The notes under the pieces are model-generated. The model made no database searches. It saw only the letters and a list, made by a program, of their open reading frames with translations, and was not told where the DNA came from. This document shows, one piece after another, positions 25,953 to 35,199 of a stretch of DNA of 64,000 nt. The position numbers and the translations under genes are program-made. Position 1 is the stretch's first letter. Each line of letters starts with the position of its first letter. Source of the DNA: Planococcus halotolerans (GTDB taxonomy: Bacteria > Bacillota > Bacilli > Bacillales_A > Planococcaceae); NCBI RefSeq assembly GCF_003289955.1, contig NZ_QLZR01000001.1, positions 496,001 to 560,000 of the forward strand. The letters are read 5' to 3'.

Positions 25953-28022
25953 TTAACGTGTGAAGGCAGCAGGTACGCCTCCATCTACTGTAATCATGCA
26001 GCCTGTCGTTTTTTCCGCCTTGGAGGAAGATAAAAACAAAATTGAGTCTGCAATATCTTTCGGGTATATATTGACTAACAGAGTTGTCCGTTGACGATAA
26101 TGCTCATCCAATTGATCAGGTTCGATGCCATAAGCGGCAGCACGTTCCTCACGCCATTTAGAGCCCCAGATAGCTGATCCCTGAAGCACTGCATCCGGCA
26201 GGACGGAATTTACGCGGATACCAAATTCTCCTCCTTCAGCAGCGATGCACCTTGCCAGATGTGCTTCCAGCGCTTTTACTGAACTATAGGCGGCTGCGCT
26301 TTTGCCTGCGTAAATTGAGTTTTTTGAGCCGATGAAGACCATGCTTCCGCCAATCGACTGCTCTTTCATCTGATTGAAAGCTTCACGGGCAACCAGGAAA
26401 TAGCCTTTTCCGAGAACATTCATATTCAAATCCCATTCTTTTAACGTGGTTTCCCCGAATGGGCTTGAAGTTGCGAGTCCGGCATTATTGACAATGATGT
26501 CCACTCCGCCAAAAGCCAGGGCGGTTCTTCTGAACGCTTCCTGAACCTGCTCTTCGCTGGTTACATCCATCTTGACGGCAAGCGCACGTCCTTCGCCAAA
26601 CTTCCCGTTGATTTCAGCGGCTACTTTTTCTGCACCTTCAAGATTAAGGTCTGCCAATACCACATGTGCGCCGGAAGCTGCGAATTGCCGGCAAGTTTCA
26701 CTGCCTATCCCGCCTGCCCCTCCTGTGACAAAAGCCACTTTTCTGGAAAATTCCGCTTCTGCTGGAGCCAGCGAAAGTTTGTACAGTTCCAGCGGCCAGT
26801 ATTCGATGTTATAGGATTCATTTTCATTCAGCGATACGAATTTGCCGAGCGCCTCCGCACCCTTCATCACTGATATCGCACGGTGGTACAGGGCCCCGCT
26901 GACGTTTGCCATGGTCACATTCTTTCCGGAATTCACCATTCCGATTCCTGGAATCAGGATGACCCGCGGTGCCGGTTCAAACATGATATCCCCTTCGTTT
27001 TTATTGCGTTCAAAATACGCTTTGTACTCTTCCTTGAAGTTCTCGATGCCAACTTTAACCGCTTCAGCAAGCTGCTCTGCATTTTTTGTTGCAGGATCCC
27101 ACTCGACAAACAGCGGCTTCATCTTTGTATGTACCAAATGATCCGGGCATGCAGCTCCCACTTGAGACAGCCCGGCAGCATCGTGGCTGTTGACGAATTC
27201 GAGTACATCTTCAGCTGAGTCATAAGTTAAAAGCATTTTCTTGTCGTCGCTGACTGCTCCGCGAATTACAGGCATCACTTTCGAAAGGATATTTCTCCGG
27301 TCTTCGTCCGTCAAAGCATCGTATTTCTTTCCGCCGAAAACAGGCTCTTCTTTTAAACGCGAGTTGATGAAACTCTCGGCTTCACTAATCACTGATATTG
27401 TTTTATCGTAACTTTCTTTTGCCGTTTCTCCCCAAACCACTAAACCGTGTTTTTCCATCAGCACAAGGTCAGCATCCGGGTGGTTTTTCACGCCTTCGGC
27501 AATCATCTTCGAAAGTGTGAAACCAGGACGAACATAAGGAACCCAGACAAAGCGGTCACCAAAGATTTCTTTTGCCAATTCTTGTCCATTATCGGCGCAG
27601 CATAAACTGATGATGGCATCCGGGTGGGTATGGTCTACATGTTTAAAAGGCAGGAATGCATGAAGCAAAGTTTCTATGGATGCCCGGGGATGCGTGCTGT
27701 CAATCACGCAATGCGTCAGGTAGTTCACCATTTCTTCGTCCGTCATTTCCTCTCGCTCGGCCAAAGGGCGAATGTCCTCCAGATTTAATCCGGTAAAATT
27801 TTGCGCTCCCATCGTGGCAAGATCCGAGCCGCTCCCTTTTACCCACATCACTTCAATTTCTCGGCCGCGAAAATCTGTTTCTGTGGTTTTCATCGAAGTG
27901 TTGCCTCCACCCCAGTTGCAGACTGCACGATCAGAACCCAGTAAGTTGGAGCGATAAACCAATTCGCTTAATCCCTCATTTAATGTGGCTGCTTTTTCTT
28001 CATTCCATAAGTTCTGTACCAT
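25953..28022 (-). CDS. rhaEW: Bifunctional rhamnulose-1-phosphate aldolase / lactaldehyde dehydrogenase
   Basis: A 689-residue fusion. Residues about 1-400 are a class II aldolase/adducin domain with the zinc-binding HVDHTHPDAI and EKHGLVVWG. Residues about 425-689 are a short-chain dehydrogenase with GGAGGIGSETC, NNAGLATSSPF and the catalytic YSSVK. It splits L-rhamnulose-1-phosphate into DHAP and L-lactaldehyde and oxidises the aldehyde to L-lactate, as established for B. subtilis YuxG and similar enzymes. GGAGG lies before the ATG. The lactate product matches the lutABC genes further down the same array. Confidence 0.95.
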   Translation of the reverse strand: MVQNLWNEEKAATLNEGLSELVYRSNLLGSDRAVCNWGGGNTSMKTTETDFRGREIEVMWVKGSGSDLATMGAQNFTGLNLEDIRPLAEREEMTDEEMVNYLTHCVIDSTHPRASIETLLHAFLPFKHVDHTHPDAIISLCCADNGQELAKEIFGDRFVWVPYVRPGFTLSKMIAEGVKNHPDADLVLMEKHGLVVWGETAKESYDKTISVISEAESFINSRLKEEPVFGGKKYDALTDEDRRNILSKVMPVIRGAVSDDKKMLLTYDSAEDVLEFVNSHDAAGLSQVGAACPDHLVHTKMKPLFVEWDPATKNAEQLAEAVKVGIENFKEEYKAYFERNKNEGDIMFEPAPRVILIPGIGMVNSGKNVTMANVSGALYHRAISVMKGAEALGKFVSLNENESYNIEYWPLELYKLSLAPAEAEFSRKVAFVTGGAGGIGSETCRQFAASGAHVVLADLNLEGAEKVAAEINGKFGEGRALAVKMDVTSEEQVQEAFRRTALAFGGVDIIVNNAGLATSSPFGETTLKEWDLNMNVLGKGYFLVAREAFNQMKEQSIGGSMVFIGSKNSIYAGKSAAAYSSVKALEAHLARCIAAEGGEFGIRVNSVLPDAVLQGSAIWGSKWREERAAAYGIEPDQLDEHYRQRTTLLVNIYPKDIADSILFLSSSKAEKTTGCMITVDGGVPAAFTR

Positions 28023-28051
28023 AAATACCTCCAGTAAACTTTTATTTTCGA

Positions 28052-28073
28052 TAAGGAACGTATTCCTTCCTTA
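28052..28073 (-). promoter_or_regulatory. Inverted repeat upstream of rhaEW, operator candidate
   Basis: TAAGGAA (28052-28058) and TTCCTTA (28067-28073) flank AAGGAACGTATTCCTT, itself a 6-4-6 inverted repeat. It overlaps a TATATA stretch and lies about 30-50 nt upstream of the rhaEW start, inside a 191-bp gap. It suits a DeoR-type operator or a secondary promoter between rhaM and rhaEW. No other feature is visible in that gap. Confidence 0.45.
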
Positions 28074-28213
28074 TATATAGGGTTGTTTTGCTTAGCCGGA
28101 CTTTACTGAAAGAGCGACAAAGAAAGACAATTATTTTCATTTTTTCTGGTAAACCTAAAACATCCCTTGATTTTTTTCGTTTCAACTGATTAAAAATAAG
28201 TAAAACGGTAATT

Positions 28214-28540
28214 CTACCTTAAGTAAAAAACTTCCTTCAACGGACTGATTGGTTCTGCTTCATTAAAATCAAAGGACCCCTGAACCATTTCGGACGTGAT
28301 GGCATTCCATCGATTGCACACGTCGCTGTCTGCAATATACGCAAACGCTTTATCCACATCGTCACATTCAAAACAATAAAAAAATTGGTTGCCATTCTGG
28401 AAAATCGAATAATTGCTGATTCCTGCTTTGGTATGTTCTTCGAGTACTTCCTTCCAGGGGTTTTCGTGAAGTTGCACATAATCTTCCAAAGCTTCTTCTT
28501 TGATCCGCCAAGTCCAAGCAAACTTATTACTTGTTTCCAT
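28214..28540 (-). CDS. rhaM: L-rhamnose mutarotase
   Basis: 108 residues (family about 104), interconverting alpha- and beta-L-rhamnose so that the isomerase receives its preferred anomer. WTWRIKEEALEDYVQLHENP is the diagnostic N-terminal region with its histidine, and the ferredoxin-like fold ends with NEAEPISPLKEVFYL. CAGGAGG lies before the ATG. It is placed between the sugar-binding protein gene and rhaEW. Confidence 0.94.
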   Translation of the reverse strand: METSNKFAWTWRIKEEALEDYVQLHENPWKEVLEEHTKAGISNYSIFQNGNQFFYCFECDDVDKAFAYIADSDVCNRWNAITSEMVQGSFDFNEAEPISPLKEVFYLR

Positions 28541-28592
28541 TAAGCTGCCTCCTGAAAGTAATAGATTTTATCTAGGTTCCATAAAAGATGAC

Positions 28593-28623
28593 TGGCGGAA
28601 AACTGTGAATCTGTCTCCCGCCA
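28593..28623 (-). terminator. Intercistronic hairpin between rhaS and rhaM
   Basis: TGGCGG and CCGCCA arms (28593-28598 and 28618-28623) sit directly after the binding-protein gene. On the minus strand they are followed by GTCATCTTTTATGG, a weak T-run. It may be a leaky terminator or an RNA-stabilising hairpin that keeps binding-protein mRNA in excess. Confidence 0.4.
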
Positions 28624-28661
28624 ATCTCATTTTTCAAATAAACCCGGATTGTTCTTTAAAT

Positions 28662-29714
28662 TTAATAGACTTCTTTCCATTCACCGATATTATCTTTATC
28701 AAAGCGGAATGGTTCACCAAGCATAACTTGAGTACCTTCACCGTCTTCGACAATTTCTTTTTCACCGAGTCGCCCTGCTTCGAAAGTTTCTCCAAGCGCT
28801 CCTGTGATGTCACCTTCAACCAATGCCACAGCTGTCATACCCGCCCCATAGCCTACATCAATCGGGTTCCACAGGAACATCGCCGGAGAAACACCATTTT
28901 CAATGTAAGTTGCCATTTCACTCGGCAATCCAAGACCAGTCAGAATCACTTTTCCAGCTAACCCTTTATCAGTCAGAACTTTACCCGCAGCCGCTATACC
29001 TACAGTTGTAGGAGATACGATTGCCTTTAGATCCGGATATTGCAGCAGCAATGCTTCTGCTTCAGAAGTACTCTTGTCGCGCAAGTCATCGCCATAAGCA
29101 ACTTTTACCAGTTCGATATTTTCATATTCCGGTTTTTCAAGTTCTTTTTTCATCCACTCAATCCAAAGGTTCTGGTTCGCCGCCTGGGATGTGGCACTCA
29201 AGACAGCAATTTGTCCTTCTCCGTCAATCATTTCAGAAACTGCCTGAATCTGTGTGCGGCCGATAAGCTCAGGGTCTGCCTGGTTAACGTGCACCATACG
29301 GCTCTCCGGGTTTACAGCTGAGTCAGCGGAAAGCACTTTGATGCCTGCGTCCATCGCTTTTTCCAAAACCGGCTGAAGTGCGTCAATATCATTTCCTGTT
29401 ATTAAAATCGAATCCACCTGCTGTGTGATCAACTGTTCGACAATTTGAATCTGCCCTTCAGCTGTCGGCTGATCAGGAGCACGAAGAATAACTTCGCCGC
29501 CAGCTTCCTTGATGGCTTCTTCAAAACCATCCATCATTTTTTCGCCATATGGATTTCCTGTATTCTTAAATACCATGGCATAAGTCGGTTTTCCATCAGT
29601 TCCACCGCCAGCAGCAGCTTCCTCGCCGCCCGGTGCTGCATCTTCATTTCCACAAGCTGCAAGCAATCCGACAGCCAAACCAACTACTGCCCATTTTGAT
29701 AGGATTTTCTTCAT
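28662..29714 (-). CDS. rhaS: Rhamnose ABC transporter substrate-binding lipoprotein
   Basis: About 350 residues from the ATG at 29714, chosen because AAAGGGGCG lies upstream and a lipoprotein signal (GLLAACGNED) starts right there; the frame upstream would add 14 residues before the signal. It is a periplasmic-binding-protein-like sugar receptor of the ribose/rhamnose family, with YAMVFKNTGNPYGEKMMDGF, IQIVEQLITQQVDSILITGN, GLGLPSEMATYIENG and FLWNPIDVGYGAG. It delivers L-rhamnose to the RhaPQT importer encoded just upstream in the same operon. Confidence 0.92.
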   Translation of the reverse strand: MKKILSKWAVVGLAVGLLAACGNEDAAPGGEEAAAGGGTDGKPTYAMVFKNTGNPYGEKMMDGFEEAIKEAGGEVILRAPDQPTAEGQIQIVEQLITQQVDSILITGNDIDALQPVLEKAMDAGIKVLSADSAVNPESRMVHVNQADPELIGRTQIQAVSEMIDGEGQIAVLSATSQAANQNLWIEWMKKELEKPEYENIELVKVAYGDDLRDKSTSEAEALLLQYPDLKAIVSPTTVGIAAAGKVLTDKGLAGKVILTGLGLPSEMATYIENGVSPAMFLWNPIDVGYGAGMTAVALVEGDITGALGETFEAGRLGEKEIVEDGEGTQVMLGEPFRFDKDNIGEWKEVY

Positions 29715-29771
29715 TTCTTTCGCCCCTTTGATTGTATTTGTATACTTAACCGGCATTTTGCCGTTAGCAAC

Positions 29772-30818
29772 CTATTCCAACTTCCTCTTGCTTCCTGACT
29801 TTTTGAATTTCCAGTTCACCTTCATCTTCGGAACCGCTACAGAAACCAGCAATAACAGACCGATAATTATGAGCATCGTCTGAGAAGGGATATTGATCAG
29901 CCCTAAACCGTACTGGAGATAGCCGATGATGAAAACGGCAATAATGGCACCAATCATACGCCCCTTGCCTCCGGCAGTACTGATTCCTCCCAAGGCGACC
30001 ATCGCAATTACATCCAGCTCGTACATCATGGCTACGTTCGGGCGTGTACTGCCCATGCGTGACGCCAGGAATATAGCTGTAATTGCAGCCATCAGGCCAG
30101 CCAGGGTGAAGACAATCACTTTTATCCTATCAACCCGAACTCCGGAAAAGCGGCTGGCTGTATCGTTGTTCCCCATGGCATATACCTGTCTGCCGAATGT
30201 AGTCTTATGGAGCAGAAGTGTGAAAACAATGGCAAGGATGGTGAACGCGATTAAGATGAACGGAATGCCCGCTACACTTCCCCATCCGAAAAAACTGAAC
30301 CATTCAGGAAAATTGCCAGAAGCCTGATCCTCTAAAATAACGTAGGCAATTCCCCGATAGAGAATCATGGTCGCCAAAGTTACAATAACGGCCGATAACT
30401 CCTTGAACTTCACAATCAGTAATCCATTTATCAATCCACATAATGCGCCAACCAGTAAACAAATTACGAGGGCAGCACCCATGGGCACGTTCAAAGTGTT
30501 GTAAAGAGTCGCCATGATCACTGATGACAATGCGACTGTAGAACCCACCGATATATCTATATCCCTTAAAATCATGATCATGACCATCGGGAATACGATA
30601 AATCCTTTATCCAGAAAAACCATTGTTGCATCTCTAAGCCCTGCTGCATTCAAGAAATAGGGGGATAGAGAAGTGTTGATTACGATAACCAGGAGGAACA
30701 CCAGAATCAGCAGCCATTCCCATTGGAGGAAAAATTTCTTCAGTGAGAATTCCTGCTTGTTTTTCAGTGTTCTCTGAACATACTCATTTTGATCGAGAGT
30801 TCTCTGTTCCATAGTCAT
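29772..30818 (-). CDS. rhaQ: Rhamnose ABC transporter permease (RhaQ type)
   Basis: A 348-residue membrane protein of the BPD_transp_2 (ribose-type) family with about eight to ten hydrophobic segments. It has MVMIMILRDIDISVGSTVAL, MILYRGIAYVIL, NDTASRFSGVRVDRIKVIVF and the cytoplasmic coupling region ALGGISTAGGKGRMIGA. GAGGAGG precedes its ATG, which overlaps the stop of the companion permease gene in an ATGA arrangement, indicating coupled translation of the two halves. Which permease is RhaP and which RhaQ follows gene order only. Confidence 0.9.
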   Translation of the reverse strand: MTMEQRTLDQNEYVQRTLKNKQEFSLKKFFLQWEWLLILVFLLVIVINTSLSPYFLNAAGLRDATMVFLDKGFIVFPMVMIMILRDIDISVGSTVALSSVIMATLYNTLNVPMGAALVICLLVGALCGLINGLLIVKFKELSAVIVTLATMILYRGIAYVILEDQASGNFPEWFSFFGWGSVAGIPFILIAFTILAIVFTLLLHKTTFGRQVYAMGNNDTASRFSGVRVDRIKVIVFTLAGLMAAITAIFLASRMGSTRPNVAMMYELDVIAMVALGGISTAGGKGRMIGAIIAVFIIGYLQYGLGLINIPSQTMLIIIGLLLLVSVAVPKMKVNWKFKKSGSKRKLE

Positions 30819-31849
30819 ATCTTCCTCCTCAGCAGATTATTTCTGTCCACTCCACGCTTAACAAGCGCATTTACAATTACAGCAAATAGGATAATTGCGC
30901 CTTGTATCGCGCTTTGCCAGAACGGAGAAACATTCATCAAAGGAAGGGCGTTATTCATGATCCCCAATAATACAGCTCCTAAAATAACACCTGAAATCTT
31001 TCCGGATCCGCCGGCGATGCTCACACCGCCGAGAATGCATGCCGCGATAACCGTCAACTCAAAGCCCGAAGCCGTGTCGCCTTGTGCCGACGCGAATTTA
31101 GAAACCCAGAGAACTCCTGACAAACCAGCCAGTCCGCCCATAATCGAGTAAACAATGACCAGAATTTTCGTTTGGTTAATACCACTGACTTTTGCAGATT
31201 CCGGATTGCTTCCCACCGCATAAATCTGTCTGCCTGTTCGAGTATGATTGATAAAATAAAAAGCGATGATATAAATAATGATCGCTATGAAAACCAGTGT
31301 ATTGATACCGAGAATACTGCTGGTTGCTATAGATACAAAGCTCTCGGACATTTGGTAGGAACTGATCCATTGCCCGTCACTTATCGTGTATGTCATCCCC
31401 CTAAAAATGTTCATCATTGCCAAAGTGGCGATGATTGGCAGAATCCCTATTTTGGAGACCAGAAATCCGATTGTAACCCCGCATACCGTCCCAATGCCGA
31501 TTCCCATTAAAATGGCAAGAAGCGGATGCAGCCCGCTGTACACGCTGACAGTCTGTGCAACCAGCATTCCGGATAACGCAAGCGTTGCTCCGATCGACAA
31601 ATCAATTCCCCTCGTTATCAGGACCAGCATCATTCCCAGAGCAAGAATACTCAGGATTGCAGTGTTGGTGATCATATCCGTCAAATTGCCGAGCGTCATG
31701 AAGCTGGGATTTTTTATCTGCACTACAATACATAGCAGAATAATAAATGCCAGCAAACCCAATTCGCGGAATTTAGATATTGCTGCCAGTTTTGAAGCTT
31801 TTTTCTCTTGCTGAAGCTCATTCGAACTTTCTACTGCTGTTTCGGCCAT
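30815..31849 (-). CDS. rhaP: Rhamnose ABC transporter permease (RhaP type)
   Basis: A 344-residue inner-membrane permease of the same family as the next gene. Membrane segments begin at about residue 28 (LGLLAFIILLCIVVQ). Family regions include GMMLVLITRGIDLSIGATLA, NIFRGMTYTISDGQW, NPESAKVSGINQTKILVIVY and CILGGVSIAGGSGKISGV. It forms the transmembrane heterodimer with the following permease. Its stop overlaps the next start by four bases. Confidence 0.9.
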   Translation of the reverse strand: MAETAVESSNELQQEKKASKLAAISKFRELGLLAFIILLCIVVQIKNPSFMTLGNLTDMITNTAILSILALGMMLVLITRGIDLSIGATLALSGMLVAQTVSVYSGLHPLLAILMGIGIGTVCGVTIGFLVSKIGILPIIATLAMMNIFRGMTYTISDGQWISSYQMSESFVSIATSSILGINTLVFIAIIIYIIAFYFINHTRTGRQIYAVGSNPESAKVSGINQTKILVIVYSIMGGLAGLSGVLWVSKFASAQGDTASGFELTVIAACILGGVSIAGGSGKISGVILGAVLLGIMNNALPLMNVSPFWQSAIQGAIILFAVIVNALVKRGVDRNNLLRRKI

Positions 31850-31875
31850 ACATACTCACCCCCATCCCTACTTTT

Positions 31876-33387
31876 TTATCCGGCGTTTTTTTCAGTTGAA
31901 TCTGTCATGGATGCTTCAAGAATTGCTTCTTGTGTAGCGATTGCCCGATTTAAAATTTTCACGATTCTTCCGGCTCGCATAACGGCAATCCGATCACTCA
32001 TTCCAATAACCTCTGGCATTTCAGAGGAAATCATGATAATTCCATAGCCTTGAGATGCCAATTCGTTGATAATTTCGTAAATTGCTGATTTGGCTCCGAC
32101 ATCAACACCTTTTGTCGGTTCATCCAGGATAATGATGTCTAATTCAGCAGTCAGCAGTTTGGCGACTGCCACTTTTTGCTGATTCCCTCCCGACAGCGAA
32201 CTCACCAGATCGAAAATGCTATTGGCTTTCACATGGACTTTCTCAGCTAATTCCTTGGCGATGGCAAACTCTTTCTTATCTCTCAGCCAGCCTTTGTTCC
32301 CTATAGCGCTCAGTGCCGATAAAGAGATATTTCTCCCAATGCTCCATTGAAGCACCAACCCCTGCTTTTGCCTGTCTTCAGGCAAATAACCGATTCCCAG
32401 CCTAATGGCTTCTTTCGGGCTTTGAATTTTCACTTTTTCTCCGTTTAGCACGATCGAGCCCTTATCGTAGGGCATGATCCCAAAAAGCGACTGGCATACT
32501 TCTGTCCTGCCGGCCCCCACAAGACCAGTCAAACCAAGGATCTCTCCTTTATGCAGGGTAAACGACACATCAGCAAAATAACCCGCTTTCCCCAACCCTT
32601 CCACTTCCAAAAGCTTTTCACCGATTTCTCCTTTTCTCTCCGGGAAAACCTGGTTGATTTCACGCCCAACCATCGCTATGATCAAATCTTCATTCGAAAT
32701 TTCTTCTATTCCCCATGATCCGATATATTTTGAATCACGCAGTACAGTCACTTGTGACGCCAGCCTGTACATATCTTCGAAGCGGTGTGAGATGAAGATT
32801 ATGGAAGCGCCCTGGTCCCGTAAGTTTTCCGTAATCTTATACAACTCTTCGCTTTCCCGTGAAGTCAACGCTGCGGTAGGTTCATCCATGATGATGATTT
32901 TCGCCTTAGTTGAAATTGCTTTTGCTATCTCAACAATCTGCTGCTGGGCGACACTCAAAGCACCCATTTCAGATTTCGGATCGATTGAAGAACCCAAAGA
33001 TCTCAGAATTTTTTTTGCTTCGTCATGCATTTCCTTCCATAATATACGTCCTGTAAATTTCTGGATCCTTTCATGGCCCATGAAAATATTCTCTGTCACA
33101 CTCAAATCCGGGTAACTGGTAACATGCTGATAAATAGCAGCAATCCCTTTTTCCTGAGCATCGTTCGGGTTTGAGAATTCCACTCTTTCACCATTCAGGA
33201 ACATTTCTCCTTCGTTCGGGGCATGGACTCCTGTGATTACTTTTATAAATGTGGATTTTCCTGCACCGTTTTCTCCCATCAATGCATGGATTTGCCCTGG
33301 CTTTAGTTTAAAATCGACATTATCCAATGCCCTAACTCCAGGAAACTCCTTCGTAATACCCTTTAACTCAAGAACATAGTCAGACAT
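31876..33387 (-). CDS. rhaT: Rhamnose ABC transporter ATPase (tandem domains)
   Basis: 503 residues with two ABC domains in the sugar type 2 importer layout. The first domain has Walker A GENGAGKST at about 38-46, signature LSVAQQQ and Walker B IIIMDEPTAAL. The second has a degenerate Walker A (GLVGAGRTE), signature LSGGNQQKV and IIILDEPTKGVDVGAK. The uneven Walker A motifs are normal for this family (RbsA, XylG). It is the first gene of the rhamnose transport and catabolic operon. GAGGAGTG precedes its ATG; a cre-like box and tandem 10-bp repeats lie upstream. Confidence 0.93.
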   Translation of the reverse strand: MSDYVLELKGITKEFPGVRALDNVDFKLKPGQIHALMGENGAGKSTFIKVITGVHAPNEGEMFLNGERVEFSNPNDAQEKGIAAIYQHVTSYPDLSVTENIFMGHERIQKFTGRILWKEMHDEAKKILRSLGSSIDPKSEMGALSVAQQQIVEIAKAISTKAKIIIMDEPTAALTSRESEELYKITENLRDQGASIIFISHRFEDMYRLASQVTVLRDSKYIGSWGIEEISNEDLIIAMVGREINQVFPERKGEIGEKLLEVEGLGKAGYFADVSFTLHKGEILGLTGLVGAGRTEVCQSLFGIMPYDKGSIVLNGEKVKIQSPKEAIRLGIGYLPEDRQKQGLVLQWSIGRNISLSALSAIGNKGWLRDKKEFAIAKELAEKVHVKANSIFDLVSSLSGGNQQKVAVAKLLTAELDIIILDEPTKGVDVGAKSAIYEIINELASQGYGIIMISSEMPEVIGMSDRIAVMRAGRIVKILNRAIATQEAILEASMTDSTEKNAG

Positions 33388-33427
33388 TTACTCACTCCTC
33401 ATCCTCAGACTCTTATGTCTCCGCCAA

Positions 33428-33441
33428 TGATAGCGCTTTCA
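33428..33441 (-). promoter_or_regulatory. cre-like box upstream of the rhamnose operon
   Basis: TGATAGCGCTTTCA matches TGWNANCGNTNWCA at all 14 positions, 41 nt upstream of the ATPase start. Confidence 0.8.
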
Positions 33442-33508
33442 ATAAGTTTATTACGCAGGGACTTTTTCAGAAAGGAGAGAATATTCGGATAAAGGAGGGT
33501 ATTTCTCT

Positions 33509-33528
33509 GTTTATGTCCGTTTATGCCC
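33509..33528 (-). promoter_or_regulatory. Tandem 10-bp repeats, candidate response-regulator site
   Basis: GTTTATGTCC and GTTTATGCCC are adjacent, one helical turn apart, about 120-140 nt upstream of the rhamnose ABC operon. Direct repeats with about 10-bp phasing suit an AraC-type DNA-binding domain such as that of the adjacent response regulator. Confidence 0.5.
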
Positions 33529-33529
33529 A

Positions 33530-33561
33530 GAAAAACAAAAAAACCTCCATTTTGGAGGTTA
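33530..33561 (-). terminator. Terminator after the response-regulator gene
   Basis: AACCTCC (33542-33548) and GGAGGTT (33554-33560) form a hairpin that includes the stop codon. On the minus strand it is followed by a TTTTTTTGTTTTT tract. It isolates the sensory operon from the rhamnose operon. Confidence 0.9.
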
Positions 33562-35199
33562 AATTGGCCGCATTAAATTTTCCCTGTATTTGGACGGAAG
33601 TTCTCCGTAATGTTTTTTGAATAATTTGCTGAAATATTTTGTATCAGCGTATCCGACTTGTTCCGAGATTTCATAAATCTTCAAATTGGTGCCAAGAAGA
33701 AGCCCTCTTGCTTTGTAGATACGGCTTCTTGTGACAAAATCCAGAACTGTCTCCCCCGTTTCACTTTTAAAGAATTCACAGAAATAAGTGGGATTCATGT
33801 AGATATGGGAAGCAATTTTTTCGATAGTAATGTTTTCCTTCAAATTCTCCAGAATCCACTGCTTTGCCACCTGTACCTCGTCATGCACTTTTTCTTTGTC
33901 CAGTACAGAAAGTTTTTGGAACACATCCAAAATCATCTTCTCCAACTCTGTGCGCAACTCATCCATATTCGCAGCTTTTTTAAGCAAATCTGCAGTGTCC
34001 TGCAGATTCAATAACCCGGTGTTCAAACGGGGAGTAAACTTTATGCCATAATTGATCAACTGTATACTGAGCGATTGAAGAAAAAACTCCACCTCGCTGG
34101 AAAGTCTTAATGATTGCAGTCCATCAACAAACTGACTAAGCTGCTTTTTCAATTCTTTTTCATTCATATTCTCCAGGGCCTGGATAATTTTCAGTATAAA
34201 TTGCTGCAGCTCACCGGCATTTTCTATTTCACTTTTCTGCTGCAGATCTATATTCATCTCCTGCTGCAGAATTTGGCTGCTTCCAAAAACTGGACGGTAC
34301 TGCATTAGCGACAGGACATCCCGGCTCATTGGCTGCAATAAAGCCAGCTCCGTAAAACTCCGACTGATGGCCATTGAGTTCGATAAAGGAATCGTACATA
34401 GAACATTTTTCTGCATCAACTTTGTGAAATTATAGATTTTTTCCCTGAAAGTTTCTATCTCTTCGTTTTCGTTACTGCATAATAAGATCCACCAGGAAGA
34501 ATCTTCCCCTCTCCACTTCCAGAACTTTCTTCCGCTTTCCGCCAGCATTTCTTCTATAATATTTTCATTAGCCAACATCCATGTAATCCACTCTTCCCGG
34601 GACATCAGCCGGGAATAATTGGAGGATTGGTCGATTGAAATATAAACCAGCATATAATTCCCCTCAGGAAAATCCTTCGTCCAATCAAATAAGGAAACTT
34701 CAAGTTCAAACCCTTTTGACACTTCGCTGAGCTTTTCCACCTGCTTCATATATGCAAATTTTGCAGTCTGGGCTTTAACCTCTTCTTCTCTCTCCTGTTC
34801 CTTCCATTGATTCATAATTTTTTCTTTAAGTGCCTCAAGCTGTTTCTTGAATTCCACCCGGTCTATCGGCTTTAATATGTAGTCCAGTGCCCCTTCCCGC
34901 ATCGCTGTCTGGAGATAGCTGAAATCATCAAATCCACTGATGACCACCGGGTTGAAAGCCGTTCTTTTCTTCATCTCCCTGATCAGCGTAAGACCATCCA
35001 CCGAAGGCATCCGTATATCCGTTATTAAAACATTAAAATCAATCGGCTGTTTATCATAGGCTTCAAGTAATTCACGGCCGTCTCCATAGACCGCGACAAC
35101 TTGCCACTCCTCTCCGGCAGCCAGGACCAGCTTTTCAATCCCGCGTCGAATCCGGCTTTCATCGTCTACAATGATTGTTTTAATTTTTCTTGAGTTCAT
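33559..35199 (-). CDS. AraC-type response regulator (YesN-like) of the sugar-sensing system
   Basis: 546 residues. The receiver domain (about 5-125) has the acidic pair D12-D13, phospho-acceptor D61 in LITDIRMPS and the lysine of YILKPID. A long central region of about 300 residues has no domain I recognise. The C-terminal about 100 residues form two AraC helix-turn-helix units (ITIEKIASHIYMNPTYFCEF; EISEQVGYADTKYFSKLFKK). GGGGAGG precedes its ATG, which lies inside the kinase gene (21-nt overlap). It likely activates the rhamnose ABC operon transcribed from just past its own terminator. Confidence 0.92.
   Translation of the reverse strand: MNSRKIKTIIVDDESRIRRGIEKLVLAAGEEWQVVAVYGDGRELLEAYDKQPIDFNVLITDIRMPSVDGLTLIREMKKRTAFNPVVISGFDDFSYLQTAMREGALDYILKPIDRVEFKKQLEALKEKIMNQWKEQEREEEVKAQTAKFAYMKQVEKLSEVSKGFELEVSLFDWTKDFPEGNYMLVYISIDQSSNYSRLMSREEWITWMLANENIIEEMLAESGRKFWKWRGEDSSWWILLCSNENEEIETFREKIYNFTKLMQKNVLCTIPLSNSMAISRSFTELALLQPMSRDVLSLMQYRPVFGSSQILQQEMNIDLQQKSEIENAGELQQFILKIIQALENMNEKELKKQLSQFVDGLQSLRLSSEVEFFLQSLSIQLINYGIKFTPRLNTGLLNLQDTADLLKKAANMDELRTELEKMILDVFQKLSVLDKEKVHDEVQVAKQWILENLKENITIEKIASHIYMNPTYFCEFFKSETGETVLDFVTRSRIYKARGLLLGTNLKIYEISEQVGYADTKYFSKLFKKHYGELPSKYRENLMRPI

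Noticed and set aside
31876-33387. Degenerate second Walker A in the rhamnose ATPase as a sign of inactivation
   Set aside because: The second domain of sugar type 2 ABC ATPases commonly has a non-canonical Walker A; the rest of both domains is intact.
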